Source: an uncultured Actinobaculum sp. (GTDB lineage: Bacteria; Actinomycetota; Actinomycetes; Actinomycetales; Actinomycetaceae). From it: 64,000 bases of DNA. The notes under the pieces were generated by a model. The model saw only the letters and a list, made by a program, of their open reading frames with translations. It made no database searches and was not told where the DNA came from. Shown here piece by piece: positions 8,976 to 16,812 of this stretch. The number at the start of each line of letters is the position of its first letter. The first letter of the stretch is position 1. The position numbers were made by a program, and so were the translations under genes. Location: the NCBI GenBank assembly GCA_938020505.1, contig CALIHR010000015.1:12057-76056 (forward strand), read 5' to 3'.

Positions 8976-10790
8976 GTGACCAGCCCAGAAGAAACCTCAC
9001 CCGAATCGCTGGATCCGATCGCGGAGCCCGCTTCGGAGGCGGAGCCAGGCGCGGAGTCTGAGCCCGACCTTCAATCGCGCTCCGATCCAGAAGCGGAGCC
9101 AAACCCCCAAGCGCGCTCCGATTCAGCGGCCGATCCCAACCTCGAGTCGCATCCCGCCCCGGAAGCCATGCCGGACGCCGAATCAGACCCCAGTCCCGGA
9201 TCGCCGGCTCCACCGCAATCGCTCGGGTCTTCCGGGGACGCAGCTTCCACCGCGGCGCCCGTCGAAGCTTCGGACGGCGGAGCGGAAAAACACGACCGCC
9301 CTGAGGCAAACGGCGCCGCAGACGCCGCCCCCGCCGTCAACGAGGCCGCATCGGCTGCCCCGTCCAGGGCAGTGGCGCATATTCTCGCCTGGTCGATAGC
9401 CGCAATCTCGGCTTTCGCCTACATTCTCTACTCGCAGCTGCAATGGAGGACTTTCGCGACGCCGTCGTGGGATCTGGGAATCTTCACCGAGCTCGCCAAG
9501 CAGTACTCCCAATTCGACGCGCCGAGGGTGGACATCAAGGGGCCCGAATTCAATCTGCTCGGAGACCATTTCCACCCGCTGCTCGTTCTGCTTGGCCCCG
9601 TGTACAAGCTGTTTCCCTCGGGGTTGACCCTGCTCGTCCTCCAAGACCTGCTGTTCGCCCTCAGCTCAGTCCCGATAACGCTTGTGGCGGTCAAACGCCT
9701 GGGAAAGATCCTCGGAGCGATCGTCGGAATCGGCTACGCCATGAGCTGGGGCCTGTGGAGCGCGGTCGAATCGCAGTTCCACGAGATAGCCTTCGCCGTC
9801 CCGCTGCTCGCCTACGGGCTCGCCCGATGGCTCGACACGAAAGGCAGCTCGCGGTCGGCTCTCGTCGCCGTCGGCCTCCTCGTCTTCATCAAGGAAGACC
9901 TCGGCCTGACGGTCTGCGCCGCAGGCCTCGTCTTTCTGTGGCAGGCGTGGGGCGCGGCGGCCCGCGCCGACAACAGGTTCGCGCTTCGCTCGCGCGCGTC
10001 CTTGAAGAAGGCGCTGTCCTCCCCCCAAGGCAAGGCCGGCGCCCGCCTCGCCGCGTGGGGCCTCGCGTGGACCCTTCTGGCGATACTCGTCATCCTCCCG
10101 ATCTTCAATCCCGAGGGCGGGTGGGAGTATACGAACAGGCTGGCGCAAAACGACGCCGTCGCACCGAATTTCCTCCTCCGCTTCTTCATTCCGGCGACGA
10201 AGTATGTGACGCTCCTGCTTCTGGCGCTCGCTGCGGGGCTCGTTGGGCTCGTCAGCCCGTACGTCTGGATCATGCTGCCCACGCTCTTATGGCGCTTCGC
10301 CGGGAACGTCGAGCACTACTGGGGCTGGCACTGGCATTACTCGGCCATCCTCGTGCCGATCGCCGCGATCGCCCTGATCGACGCGTGCTCGCGATGGCGC
10401 GGCACGTACAGGGCGCGCATGGCGGCGGCCGTCGTCGCGCTCGCGTCGAACGTCGCCGTCGCGTGGTTCGGCCCGATCGGGCAACTCGTCGACGGGCGCA
10501 CGCCTTTCTCCGTCACAGAAGAGCAGGCCCGGGCCGGAAGGGACGCCGTCGAGGCGCTGGGCACGGGGCACAACGTCGTCGCCAACCTGCCCATGCTGGC
10601 CTACAACGTGCCGGGCAACCGCGTCTACTGGGAGGGCACGTACGGCAAGGCGAAGATCGACGCCGTCATCTTCGCCCCGTCGAATTCCACCGGAGGGATG
10701 CTCGCCGACGACTGGGCGGAGCAAAAGTTCGGCGGCAGGTGGAAGCTCGTCTACTCCCGCCTGAACTATCAGGTGGCCCTGCGGCAGTGA
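8976..10790 (+). CDS. DUF2079 polytopic membrane protein with acidic disordered N-terminus
   Basis: Membrane protein of 604 aa. Residues 1 to about 125 are a Pro/Glu/Ser/Asp-rich disordered tail with imperfect repeats (SEPDLQSRSDPEAEPN and similar). About ten TM helices follow. The stretch WDLGIFTELAKQYSQF with the later GDHFHP is the hallmark of DUF2079, a family that resembles glycosyltransferase-C membrane enzymes; its activity is unknown. The C-terminal part is soluble and resembles the extracytoplasmic domain of such proteins. Start GTG at 8976 is inferred from the -10 placed 6 nt upstream. It is followed after 12 nt by crcB, so the three genes to 11686 may be one transcript. Confidence 0.75.
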   Translation: MTSPEETSPESLDPIAEPASEAEPGAESEPDLQSRSDPEAEPNPQARSDSAADPNLESHPAPEAMPDAESDPSPGSPAPPQSLGSSGDAASTAAPVEASDGGAEKHDRPEANGAADAAPAVNEAASAAPSRAVAHILAWSIAAISAFAYILYSQLQWRTFATPSWDLGIFTELAKQYSQFDAPRVDIKGPEFNLLGDHFHPLLVLLGPVYKLFPSGLTLLVLQDLLFALSSVPITLVAVKRLGKILGAIVGIGYAMSWGLWSAVESQFHEIAFAVPLLAYGLARWLDTKGSSRSALVAVGLLVFIKEDLGLTVCAAGLVFLWQAWGAAARADNRFALRSRASLKKALSSPQGKAGARLAAWGLAWTLLAILVILPIFNPEGGWEYTNRLAQNDAVAPNFLLRFFIPATKYVTLLLLALAAGLVGLVSPYVWIMLPTLLWRFAGNVEHYWGWHWHYSAILVPIAAIALIDACSRWRGTYRARMAAAVVALASNVAVAWFGPIGQLVDGRTPFSVTEEQARAGRDAVEALGTGHNVVANLPMLAYNVPGNRVYWEGTYGKAKIDAVIFAPSNSTGGMLADDWAEQKFGGRWKLVYSRLNYQVALRQ

Positions 10791-10802
10791 GGGGGGCCGA
10801 CC

Positions 10803-11336
10803 GTGCTTGAGCAAAATTGCGCCGGCCGGCTCGCCCGTCGGCTGACCGGTCCGTACGCCGCCGTTTTCGCCGGAGGCTGCGCCGGAACCGCACTGCGAGC
10901 CTGGATTGGCGAGATCCTTCCCGGCGGGGCGAAGGCTTGGACGTTTGCGGTTCCGTGGGCGACTCTCGCCGTGAACCTCGCGGGCTCATTCCTCCTCGGG
11001 CTCCTCGCGGGCCTTCTCACGAGCCGTTTCCGGCGCGCCGATCCGAGGGTGCGCCTGCTTCTTGGCACGGGCCTCCTGGGGTCGTTCACGACGTACGGCA
11101 CTTTCGCAGCCGAGGTCGAGGCGGCGACGACGGCGCAGGCAGCGGCCTACGCGGCGGGATCGATCGCCTGCGGCCTGCTGTGCGCGTGGGCCGGTCTGGC
11201 CCTCGGGGCGAGCGGCGGGCGCGGGTACGACAAGAGCGGGCGCGAGCGCTTTTGCGGCGGACACGACAAAAACGGGCACGGCGGGCGCCTTCACGGCCAG
11301 CCGGCGAGCGAGCCGGAGCACGGGGCGAGCCCATGA
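10803..11336 (+). CDS. crcB: CrcB/Fluc fluoride channel subunit 1, with unusual His/Gly tail
   Basis: Fluoride-exporting channel subunit. Four TM helices with the family signatures NLAGSFLLG and GSFTTYGTF. Start GTG at 10803 with a GAGGGGG ribosome-binding site in the tail of the preceding gene. After TM4 there is an atypical roughly 40-residue hydrophilic tail rich in Gly, His, Lys and Arg (GGHDKNGHGGRLHG) that ordinary CrcB proteins lack. The stop overlaps the next crcB by ATGA. Adjacent pairs of crcB genes in Gram-positives are known to form heterodimeric Fluc channels, which is the likely arrangement here. Confidence 0.9.
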   Translation: MLEQNCAGRLARRLTGPYAAVFAGGCAGTALRAWIGEILPGGAKAWTFAVPWATLAVNLAGSFLLGLLAGLLTSRFRRADPRVRLLLGTGLLGSFTTYGTFAAEVEAATTAQAAAYAAGSIACGLLCAWAGLALGASGGRGYDKSGRERFCGGHDKNGHGGRLHGQPASEPEHGASP

Positions 11337-11686
11337 TCGCGGTCGCTCTGGCGGGAGGCCTCGGCGCGGTGTGCCGAGCCGGCCTCGACGGCCTGGTGCG
11401 CCGACGGCATCCAGAGTTTCCGTGGGGGACCTTCGTCGTCAACGTCCTCGGCTGCTTCCTCCTGGGCGCGGCGACGTCGGCCTTCTCGGCCGTGGACCCG
11501 AAAGCCCTGCGGGCAGTCACAACCGGATTTTTCGGCGGATTCACAACCTTCTCCACGGCCATGCTCGACGCCGTCGAGCTTGCCCGCGCGGGGCGGAGGC
11601 TCGCATCCGCGGCGTTGGCCCTCGGAACCGCGGGCTCGGGCCTGCTCGCTTTCCTGGGCGGAACGGCGTTCGTCTCGCTCTTCTGA
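11333..11686 (+). CDS. crcB: CrcB/Fluc fluoride channel subunit 2
   Basis: 117-aa second Fluc subunit, starting at the ATG that overlaps the previous stop (ATGA), which implies translational coupling. Four TM helices; NVLGCFLLG and GFFGGFTTFSTAMLD are the family motifs, the latter holding the Phe-box/Thr residues lining the fluoride pore. The normal family length supports this short start; the frame is open further upstream inside the first crcB, but that part does not look like CrcB. Confidence 0.9.
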   Translation: MIAVALAGGLGAVCRAGLDGLVRRRHPEFPWGTFVVNVLGCFLLGAATSAFSAVDPKALRAVTTGFFGGFTTFSTAMLDAVELARAGRRLASAALALGTAGSGLLAFLGGTAFVSLF

Positions 11687-11916
11687 AGACCAAGGCGAAG
11701 GTTCGCGTGCCGAGCGCTGCGTCCGCGGCACGAGCCGAGCGTCCGCGGCAAAGGCCGAACGTCCGCGCTCCGAGTCGCTCAAGCTGCGCCCGCAAGCCGG
11801 GCCGGGTGTGCGCCCCGATCGAGACCTCGACGTCGAATGTCCGCATTCTGAGACACCGGCGGTTCTTGGGACGGACCTCACTAGCCCCAATGATCGCACC
11901 GTGGTTGAATTGGGCC
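11687..11916. promoter_or_regulatory. Intergenic region with short GC repeats and a weak -10 before pgm
   Basis: No gene is seen. Variants of GAGCGTCCGCGGCA recur near 11715-11765. TTGAAT at 11905-11910 lies 6 nt before the preferred pgm ATG (11917), the same spacing as other leaderless genes in this window, although the hexamer is weak. Confidence 0.3.
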
Positions 11917-13593
11917 ATGAACGAACGCGCAGGTACCCCGGCCCGCGATCAGGACCTCATCGACGTCGATGCCCTGATCTCCGCCTATTACGACATCGAA
12001 CCAGATCCCGCCGACCCTCTCCAGGCAGTCGTCTTCGGAACCTCCGGCCACAGGGGCTCGAGCTTCGACGGCGCCTTCAACGAAGCCCACATTGCCGCAA
12101 CGACGCAGGCGATCGTCGAATACCGCAAAGCCCAAGGCTATGACGGCCCCCTTTTCATCGGCCGCGACACGCACGGCCTGTCGGTCCCCGCAGAGCGCAC
12201 CGCCATCGAGGTGCTCGTCGCCAACGACGTCGACGTCCGCGTCGACTCCCGCGGATCGTGGACGCCCACACCGTCCGTGTCACTCGCCATCTTGCGCGCG
12301 AACGGGGCTGGGACGGCCGCGGGCGTGCGCCAGACCGGATCGGGCCTGGCCGACGGAATCGTCATCACGCCTTCCCACAACCCCCCGCGCGACGGCGGTT
12401 TCAAGTACAACCCGCCCACCGGCGGCCCCGCCGACACCGACGCGACGAAGGTCATCGCGGCGCGCGCCAATGGGCTTCTGCGCGAGGGGTGGAAGAAGAT
12501 CGCCCGGGTCCCCTACGAGCGGGCCAAGGGCAGCGTGCGCGGGTACGAGTACCTCGACCAGTACGTCGACGCCCTCGCCGCGATGATCGACTTCGCCGCG
12601 ATTCGCAAGGCGGGCGTGCGCATCGGGGCCGACCCCATGGGCGGGGCATCGGCCGAGTACTGGGGGGCGATCGGCGAGCGCTACGGCCTCGACCTGACCG
12701 TGGTCAACCCCGTCGTCGACCCGAAGTGGCCGTTCATGACGCTCGACTGGGACGGAAAGATCCGCATGGACTGCTCCTCCCCCTACGCCATGGCCTCCCT
12801 GCGGGCGAGGATGACGCCGGGCCCGGACGGCAAGACCCCCTTCGACGTCGCGACGGGCAACGACGCCGACTCGGACCGCCACGGAATCGTCACCCCCGAC
12901 GGCGGCCTCATGAACCCCAACCACTATCTGGCCGTGGCCATCGAGTATCTCTTCACGCATCGCCCCGGCTGGCGCGAGGACACGGCCGTGGGCAAGACGC
13001 TCGTCTCCAGCTCGCTCATCGACCGGGTCGTCGCGGGGATCGGGAAGAAGCTCATCGAAGTCCCGGTCGGCTTCAAATGGTTCGTTCCCGGCCTGTTGAC
13101 GGGCGACGTCGGATTCGGCGGAGAGGAGAGCGCGGGCGGCTCCTTCCTGCGCACGGACGGCACGGTGTGGACGACGGACAAGGACGGACTGATCATGGAC
13201 CTGCTCGCCTCGGAGATCATCGCCGTGACCGGGAAGTCGCCGTCGCAGCTGCACGCCGAGCAGGCCGAGCGCTACGGCGACTCGGCGTACGCGCGCGTCG
13301 ACGCGCCAGCAACCAAGGCGCAGAAAGCCCGTTTGGCCGAGCTGTCCCCCGAGGACGTCGCCGCTTCCGAGCTGGCCGGCGAGCCGATCACGGCGAAACT
13401 CGTGCGGGCGCCCGGAAACGACGCGCCGATCGGCGGCCTCAAGGTGGCGACCGAGAGCTCGTGGTTCGCGGCCCGCCCGTCTGGAACCGAAGACGTGTAC
13501 AAGATCTACGCCGAGTCCTTCAAGGGGGCGGAGCATCTGGCCGAGGTCCAGGAGGCGGCCAAGGCGGTCGTCTCGGCTGCGCTCGGCGCATAA
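11917..13593 (+). CDS. pgm: Phosphoglucomutase (alpha-D-glucose phosphate-specific)
   Basis: Interconverts glucose-1-phosphate and glucose-6-phosphate. 558 aa, close to E. coli Pgm (546 aa). The ATG at 11917 gives MNERAGTPARDQDLIDVDAL, which matches the family N-terminus; an in-frame ATG at 11890 is possible and the frame stays open far upstream without homology. Motifs in order are GTSGHRG (41-47), the phosphoserine loop TPSHNPP with Ser153, the Mg-binding GNDADSDRHG, the sugar-binding GGEESAGGSF and the phosphate-binding RPSGTEDVYK near the C-terminus. A 21-bp duplication and a terminator follow. Confidence 0.95.
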   Translation: MNERAGTPARDQDLIDVDALISAYYDIEPDPADPLQAVVFGTSGHRGSSFDGAFNEAHIAATTQAIVEYRKAQGYDGPLFIGRDTHGLSVPAERTAIEVLVANDVDVRVDSRGSWTPTPSVSLAILRANGAGTAAGVRQTGSGLADGIVITPSHNPPRDGGFKYNPPTGGPADTDATKVIAARANGLLREGWKKIARVPYERAKGSVRGYEYLDQYVDALAAMIDFAAIRKAGVRIGADPMGGASAEYWGAIGERYGLDLTVVNPVVDPKWPFMTLDWDGKIRMDCSSPYAMASLRARMTPGPDGKTPFDVATGNDADSDRHGIVTPDGGLMNPNHYLAVAIEYLFTHRPGWREDTAVGKTLVSSSLIDRVVAGIGKKLIEVPVGFKWFVPGLLTGDVGFGGEESAGGSFLRTDGTVWTTDKDGLIMDLLASEIIAVTGKSPSQLHAEQAERYGDSAYARVDAPATKAQKARLAELSPEDVAASELAGEPITAKLVRAPGNDAPIGGLKVATESSWFAARPSGTEDVYKIYAESFKGAEHLAEVQEAAKAVVSAALGA

Positions 13594-13614
13594 TCGGCTG
13601 CGCTCGGCGCATAA
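13573..13614 (+). repeat. 21-bp tandem duplication across the pgm stop codon
   Basis: 13573-13593, the last six sense codons plus TAA, is repeated exactly at 13594-13614. The second copy is outside the reading frame of the gene. Confidence 0.9.
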
Positions 13615-13626
13615 ACTGCCCGCTGT

Positions 13627-13669
13627 GGCGCGCTCCGAGTTCCACTCGGGGCGCGCCTGGCGTATTTTT
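13627..13669 (+). terminator. Intrinsic terminator of pgm
   Basis: GGCGCGCTCCGAG (13627-13639) pairs with CTCGGGGCGCGCC (13645-13657) with one mismatch around a 5-nt loop. A TATTTTTA tract follows. A textbook rho-independent terminator. Confidence 0.9.
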
Positions 13670-13815
13670 ATGGGTGGACCATTTCACCGGCGGGAAGCGG
13701 ACGCCCGCCGATCGAGACCTCAATCCGCACAACAAGGCTTTCAGGCCCGATCGCTGCTTTCGACGGGAAAGCGCAGCGAACGGCGACGTCGGCCGTGACA
13801 CACGAAGGAGCAAAC

Positions 13816-15267
13816 ATGGCGATTCCAACCCCGGCTAAGGCGGTGGCGGACATCGGCGTCACCGGCATGGCGGTGATGGGTTCGAACCTGGCGCGCAACC
13901 TGGCCCGCAACGGCTTCAAGGTGGCCGTCCACAATCGCAGCGCGGCCAAAACGGAGAAGGTCGTCAAGGAGCACGGGGACGAGGGCGAGTTCTTCCCCGC
14001 GGAGTCCATGGCCGATTTCGTGAATGCGTTGTCTGCCCCGCGCGTCGCGATCATCATGGTCAAGGCCGGGCCCGCCACCGACGCCGTCATCGACGAGCTG
14101 GCGTCCCTCATGGACCCCGGCGACATCATCGTCGACTGCGGCAACTCCAATTGGCGCGACACCGTGCGCCGCGAGGCCGCCATTCGCGAGCGCGGGCTGC
14201 ACTTCGTGGGCTCCGGCGTCTCCGGCGGCGAGGAGGGCGCCCTCAACGGGCCGTCCATCATGCCCGGCGGCACGCCGGAGTCGTACCGCCGGCTCGGCCC
14301 GATGTTCGAGAAGATCTCCGCCCACGTCGACGGCGTTCCCTGCTGCACACACGTCGGCCCCGACGGCGCCGGCCACTTCGTGAAGATGGTCCACAACGGC
14401 ATCGAGTACGCCGACATGCAGCTCATCGCCGAAGCCTACGACCTCATGCGCAAGTCGCTCGGCATGTCCGCGGCCGAGATCGGCAAGGTGTTCGAGGAGT
14501 GGAACAAGGGCGAGTTGGATTCCTACCTCATCGAGATCACCGCCGACGTGCTCCAGCACGTCGATCCGGAGACGGGCAAGGCCTTCGTCGACGTCGTCCT
14601 GGACCGCGCCTCCCAGAAGGGAACCGGCGCGTGGACGGTTCAGAATGCGGCCGAGGTCGGGGTTCCCACCACAGGCATCGCCGAGGCGACGTTCGCGCGC
14701 TCCCTTTCCGGCTCTGTGCCGGAGCGGCAGGCGGGCCGGGGGCTTCCCGCGGGGACCGAGGACGTTCCCGTCGCCGATCCCGCGGCCTTCATCGAAGACG
14801 TCCGACGGGCGCTCTACGCCTCGAAGATGGTCGCCTATTCCCAGGGATTCGAGCTCATCCGCAAGGCTTCCGAGGAGAACGGCTGGAACGTGGACCTCGG
14901 GGCGATGGCGCGCATCTGGCGGGGCGGCTGCATCATTCGCGCCGTCTTCCTCAACCGCATCACCGAGGCCTATGAGCGCGACCCGAAGCTCCCGCTGCTT
15001 CTGGCCGACCCCTATTTCGCCGGCGAGATCGGCAAGTCCGTGGAATCCTGGCGGCGCATCGTGAGCTTCAGCGCGCTCACCGGCGTTCCGATCCCGGCTT
15101 TCGCCTCGTCGCTCGCCTACTACGACGGCGTCCGCGCGGCCGAGCTTCCCGCAAACCTCATCCAGGGACAGCGCGATTTCTTCGGCGCCCACACGTATAA
15201 GCGCGTCGATCGCGAGGGCACGTTCCACACGCTGTGGAGCGGCGACCGCAGCGAGATCGAGGAGTAG
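13816..15267 (+). CDS. gnd: 6-phosphogluconate dehydrogenase, decarboxylating
   Basis: Oxidises and decarboxylates 6-phosphogluconate to ribulose-5-phosphate with NADP in the oxidative pentose phosphate pathway. 483 aa, the usual length. Start ATG at 13816 with GAAGGAG 5 nt upstream. The N-terminal Rossmann motif is GVTGMAVMGSNLARN. Substrate-binding GVSGGEEGALNGPS follows, and catalytic Lys190 lies in HFVKMVHNGIEY. The C-terminal tail HTLWSGDRSEIEE is characteristic of the dimeric long form. It stands alone after the pgm terminator. Confidence 0.96.
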   Translation: MAIPTPAKAVADIGVTGMAVMGSNLARNLARNGFKVAVHNRSAAKTEKVVKEHGDEGEFFPAESMADFVNALSAPRVAIIMVKAGPATDAVIDELASLMDPGDIIVDCGNSNWRDTVRREAAIRERGLHFVGSGVSGGEEGALNGPSIMPGGTPESYRRLGPMFEKISAHVDGVPCCTHVGPDGAGHFVKMVHNGIEYADMQLIAEAYDLMRKSLGMSAAEIGKVFEEWNKGELDSYLIEITADVLQHVDPETGKAFVDVVLDRASQKGTGAWTVQNAAEVGVPTTGIAEATFARSLSGSVPERQAGRGLPAGTEDVPVADPAAFIEDVRRALYASKMVAYSQGFELIRKASEENGWNVDLGAMARIWRGGCIIRAVFLNRITEAYERDPKLPLLLADPYFAGEIGKSVESWRRIVSFSALTGVPIPAFASSLAYYDGVRAAELPANLIQGQRDFFGAHTYKRVDREGTFHTLWSGDRSEIEE

Positions 15268-15310
15268 CCGACCGGCCCAAGCCGACCGGCGTCCGCCTCG
15301 TTGGCTCGGC

Positions 15311-15420
15311 GCGGCGGCTGGGGAGTTGTCTCGACGGGGCCGGGGAGCTGTCGCGGCGGCTGGGGAGTTGTCTCGACGGGGCCGGGGAGCTGTCGCGGCG
15401 GCTGGTCAGCTGTCGTAGCG
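15311..15420. repeat. 42-bp tandem repeat, two units and a partial third
   Basis: Units of 42 bp start at 15311, 15353 and 15395, all G-rich on the plus strand (GGCTGGGGAGTTGTCTCGAC type). The period is a multiple of three, so frames on both strands stay open across it, but codon choice and composition give no reason to call a gene. Confidence 0.75.
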
Positions 15421-15496
15421 GGGCTAGTGCGCTGTCGCGGCGCTCGCAAGTTCGCAGGCGCTGGTCGACTGCCCGGTGAGCCTGACTGACCCCGAT

Positions 15497-15611
15497 GAAC
15501 AGGACCTGGGTGCAAGAAAAGGACCACATTTCGGTCCTGATCATGCATCCAGGTCCTGTTCTTGCATGCTGACGGGCCACATCCAGGTCATGCTCTTGTC
15601 TGTTCTTGCGT
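15497..15611. other. Large nested inverted repeat, possible structured RNA or element remnant
   Basis: 15497-15514 pairs with 15544-15561 (18 bp with one G-T). It encloses a second hairpin, AGGACC (15520-15525) with GGTCCT (15533-15538). The right arm and its following TTCTTGC recur imperfectly near 15590-15611. No protein-coding signal is seen in 15421-15785. It may be a small RNA, a bidirectional terminator or a leftover mobile-element end. Confidence 0.45.
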
Positions 15612-15785
15612 CCGCAGCGGCCCTCATCCGGGAAACCCTCGGCCTCGCGGCATCCTGCCATTGGCGGGTCGACGGGTCGGGCTTCCGCCGAGACGCCTAC
15701 ACCCCGCCAGATGTCAGACGTGCCCTTTCTTCGCTCGAAAACGCGCGTCCCGAGATGGGTGGTCGTCACGAGACGGGTCTGTCAC

Positions 15786-16796
15786 CTACTTGGACTCCGG
15801 TGGCGCAGTGGCATCGGTCTCAGCAGTTTCACCCGACGGCGAGGAATCGCTCGTTGCTGATTCAGAGGAATCGCTCGGCGTCGGTGTCGAAAAATCGTTC
15901 GGTGTCGAAGGATCGGGCAGCGTCGACGCCGACTTGAACAGCTTGGGGAACGGACGCGGCGAACCCAAAGCAAGGAAAACAGTCGCGGACAAGACTAAAA
16001 CGATGATGAGAAGATCTCGCCGCCCCTCTCTGACTAGCTCGCAGCTGTGCTCCCAATTCTTCACAAGCGTCTTCTTGACACTGAGATCAAACCGTTTAGT
16101 TGGATCCACCTCGTTATTCAAATAGTGTTCGATCCAGCCCTGGTCGTCAAGGTCACTGTCGGCCATGTAATAGCCGTTCGAATCCAAGCTCCCCAAAGGC
16201 GCGCACTTGAGCGTCGCGGAATCTGGCGCTTGAAAAGTAGGCGTTCCAAGATAAAGCCAACCAATGACGGAAAGCGCAGCCGCTGCGAAAACTGTGCGCA
16301 CCGCTGCCTGGGCAATCCGCAGTTTTGCCGCCAACGGCATTCCCTTCGACCTCGGCGGATCAGACTCTCCGGACGTAAATCGCCCAGGAAACGGACGTCG
16401 CGAGCCCAACGCCAAGAAGACGGCGGCAGACACAACGGCAATAATACTGAGAAGATCCCGCCGTCCTTCCCTTGCCCGCTGACATTCCAGTTTCCAATCT
16501 TTCAAGAATGCGTTCTTTGTATCCAAATCACTTCGCCTAGGCGCATCTAGTTCATGATCCATATAGCTCTGAACTCTTTTCAAAGCTTCGGGGTCGGGAA
16601 AACCCTTCATGTGGTAGCTGTTGGGACCGCCCTTCCCCAAGGGCTCGCACTCCAACGGTGGACCGTCATTAGGAGCTTGGAGAGTGATGGACCCCAAATA
16701 CAGCCAGCCGATCACAGACAACGCGACGACGGCGAAAACCGTGCGCACTGCCACCCTCACAATCCGAAGTTTCACGGGCGTCCACGTCCTCGGCAT
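15786..16796 (-). CDS. Membrane protein made of two fused C-x-PLG two-TM units
   Basis: 336 aa consisting of an internal duplication. Unit 1 (about 9-140) and unit 2 (about 158-290) each contain a basic start (KLRI), a TM helix ending VIGWLYLG, a roughly 80-residue polar loop with two cysteines (C50 in CEPLG and C105; C198 in CAPLG and C252), then (V)REGRRDLL and a second TM helix ending FLALGS.RPFP. The C-terminal tail is Ser/Thr/Pro/Asp-rich. Each unit is predicted to place the cysteine loop outside the cell, where the two Cys could form a disulfide. The same unit occurs singly at 44032-44523 and 59293-59736. Here it has no helical partner gene; it follows pepC by 17 nt and may share its transcript. 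Function unknown. Confidence 0.7.
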   Translation of the reverse strand: MPRTWTPVKLRIVRVAVRTVFAVVALSVIGWLYLGSITLQAPNDGPPLECEPLGKGGPNSYHMKGFPDPEALKRVQSYMDHELDAPRRSDLDTKNAFLKDWKLECQRAREGRRDLLSIIAVVSAAVFLALGSRRPFPGRFTSGESDPPRSKGMPLAAKLRIAQAAVRTVFAAAALSVIGWLYLGTPTFQAPDSATLKCAPLGSLDSNGYYMADSDLDDQGWIEHYLNNEVDPTKRFDLSVKKTLVKNWEHSCELVREGRRDLLIIVLVLSATVFLALGSPRPFPKLFKSASTLPDPSTPNDFSTPTPSDSSESATSDSSPSGETAETDATAPPESK

Positions 16797-16812
16797 CTGC
16801 GAATGCCTCTCC

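Noticed and set aside
10803..10803. Fluoride riboswitch in front of crcB
   Set aside because: Only 12 nt separate the preceding stop from the crcB start, leaving no room for the riboswitch fold.
11062..11916. Longer start for pgm, far upstream through the crcB genes
   Set aside because: The extra 285 residues are Arg-rich and lie out of frame with crcB; the family N-terminus begins at MNERAGTPARDQ.
15311..15420. Possible repeat-protein gene across the 42-bp repeats
   Set aside because: Frames are open on both strands only because the period is divisible by three; no ribosome-binding site, and cysteine/arginine-rich random composition.
15497..15561. tRNA or tmRNA fragment
   Set aside because: The stem-loop order and sequence do not fit a cloverleaf and lack TTCRANNC.
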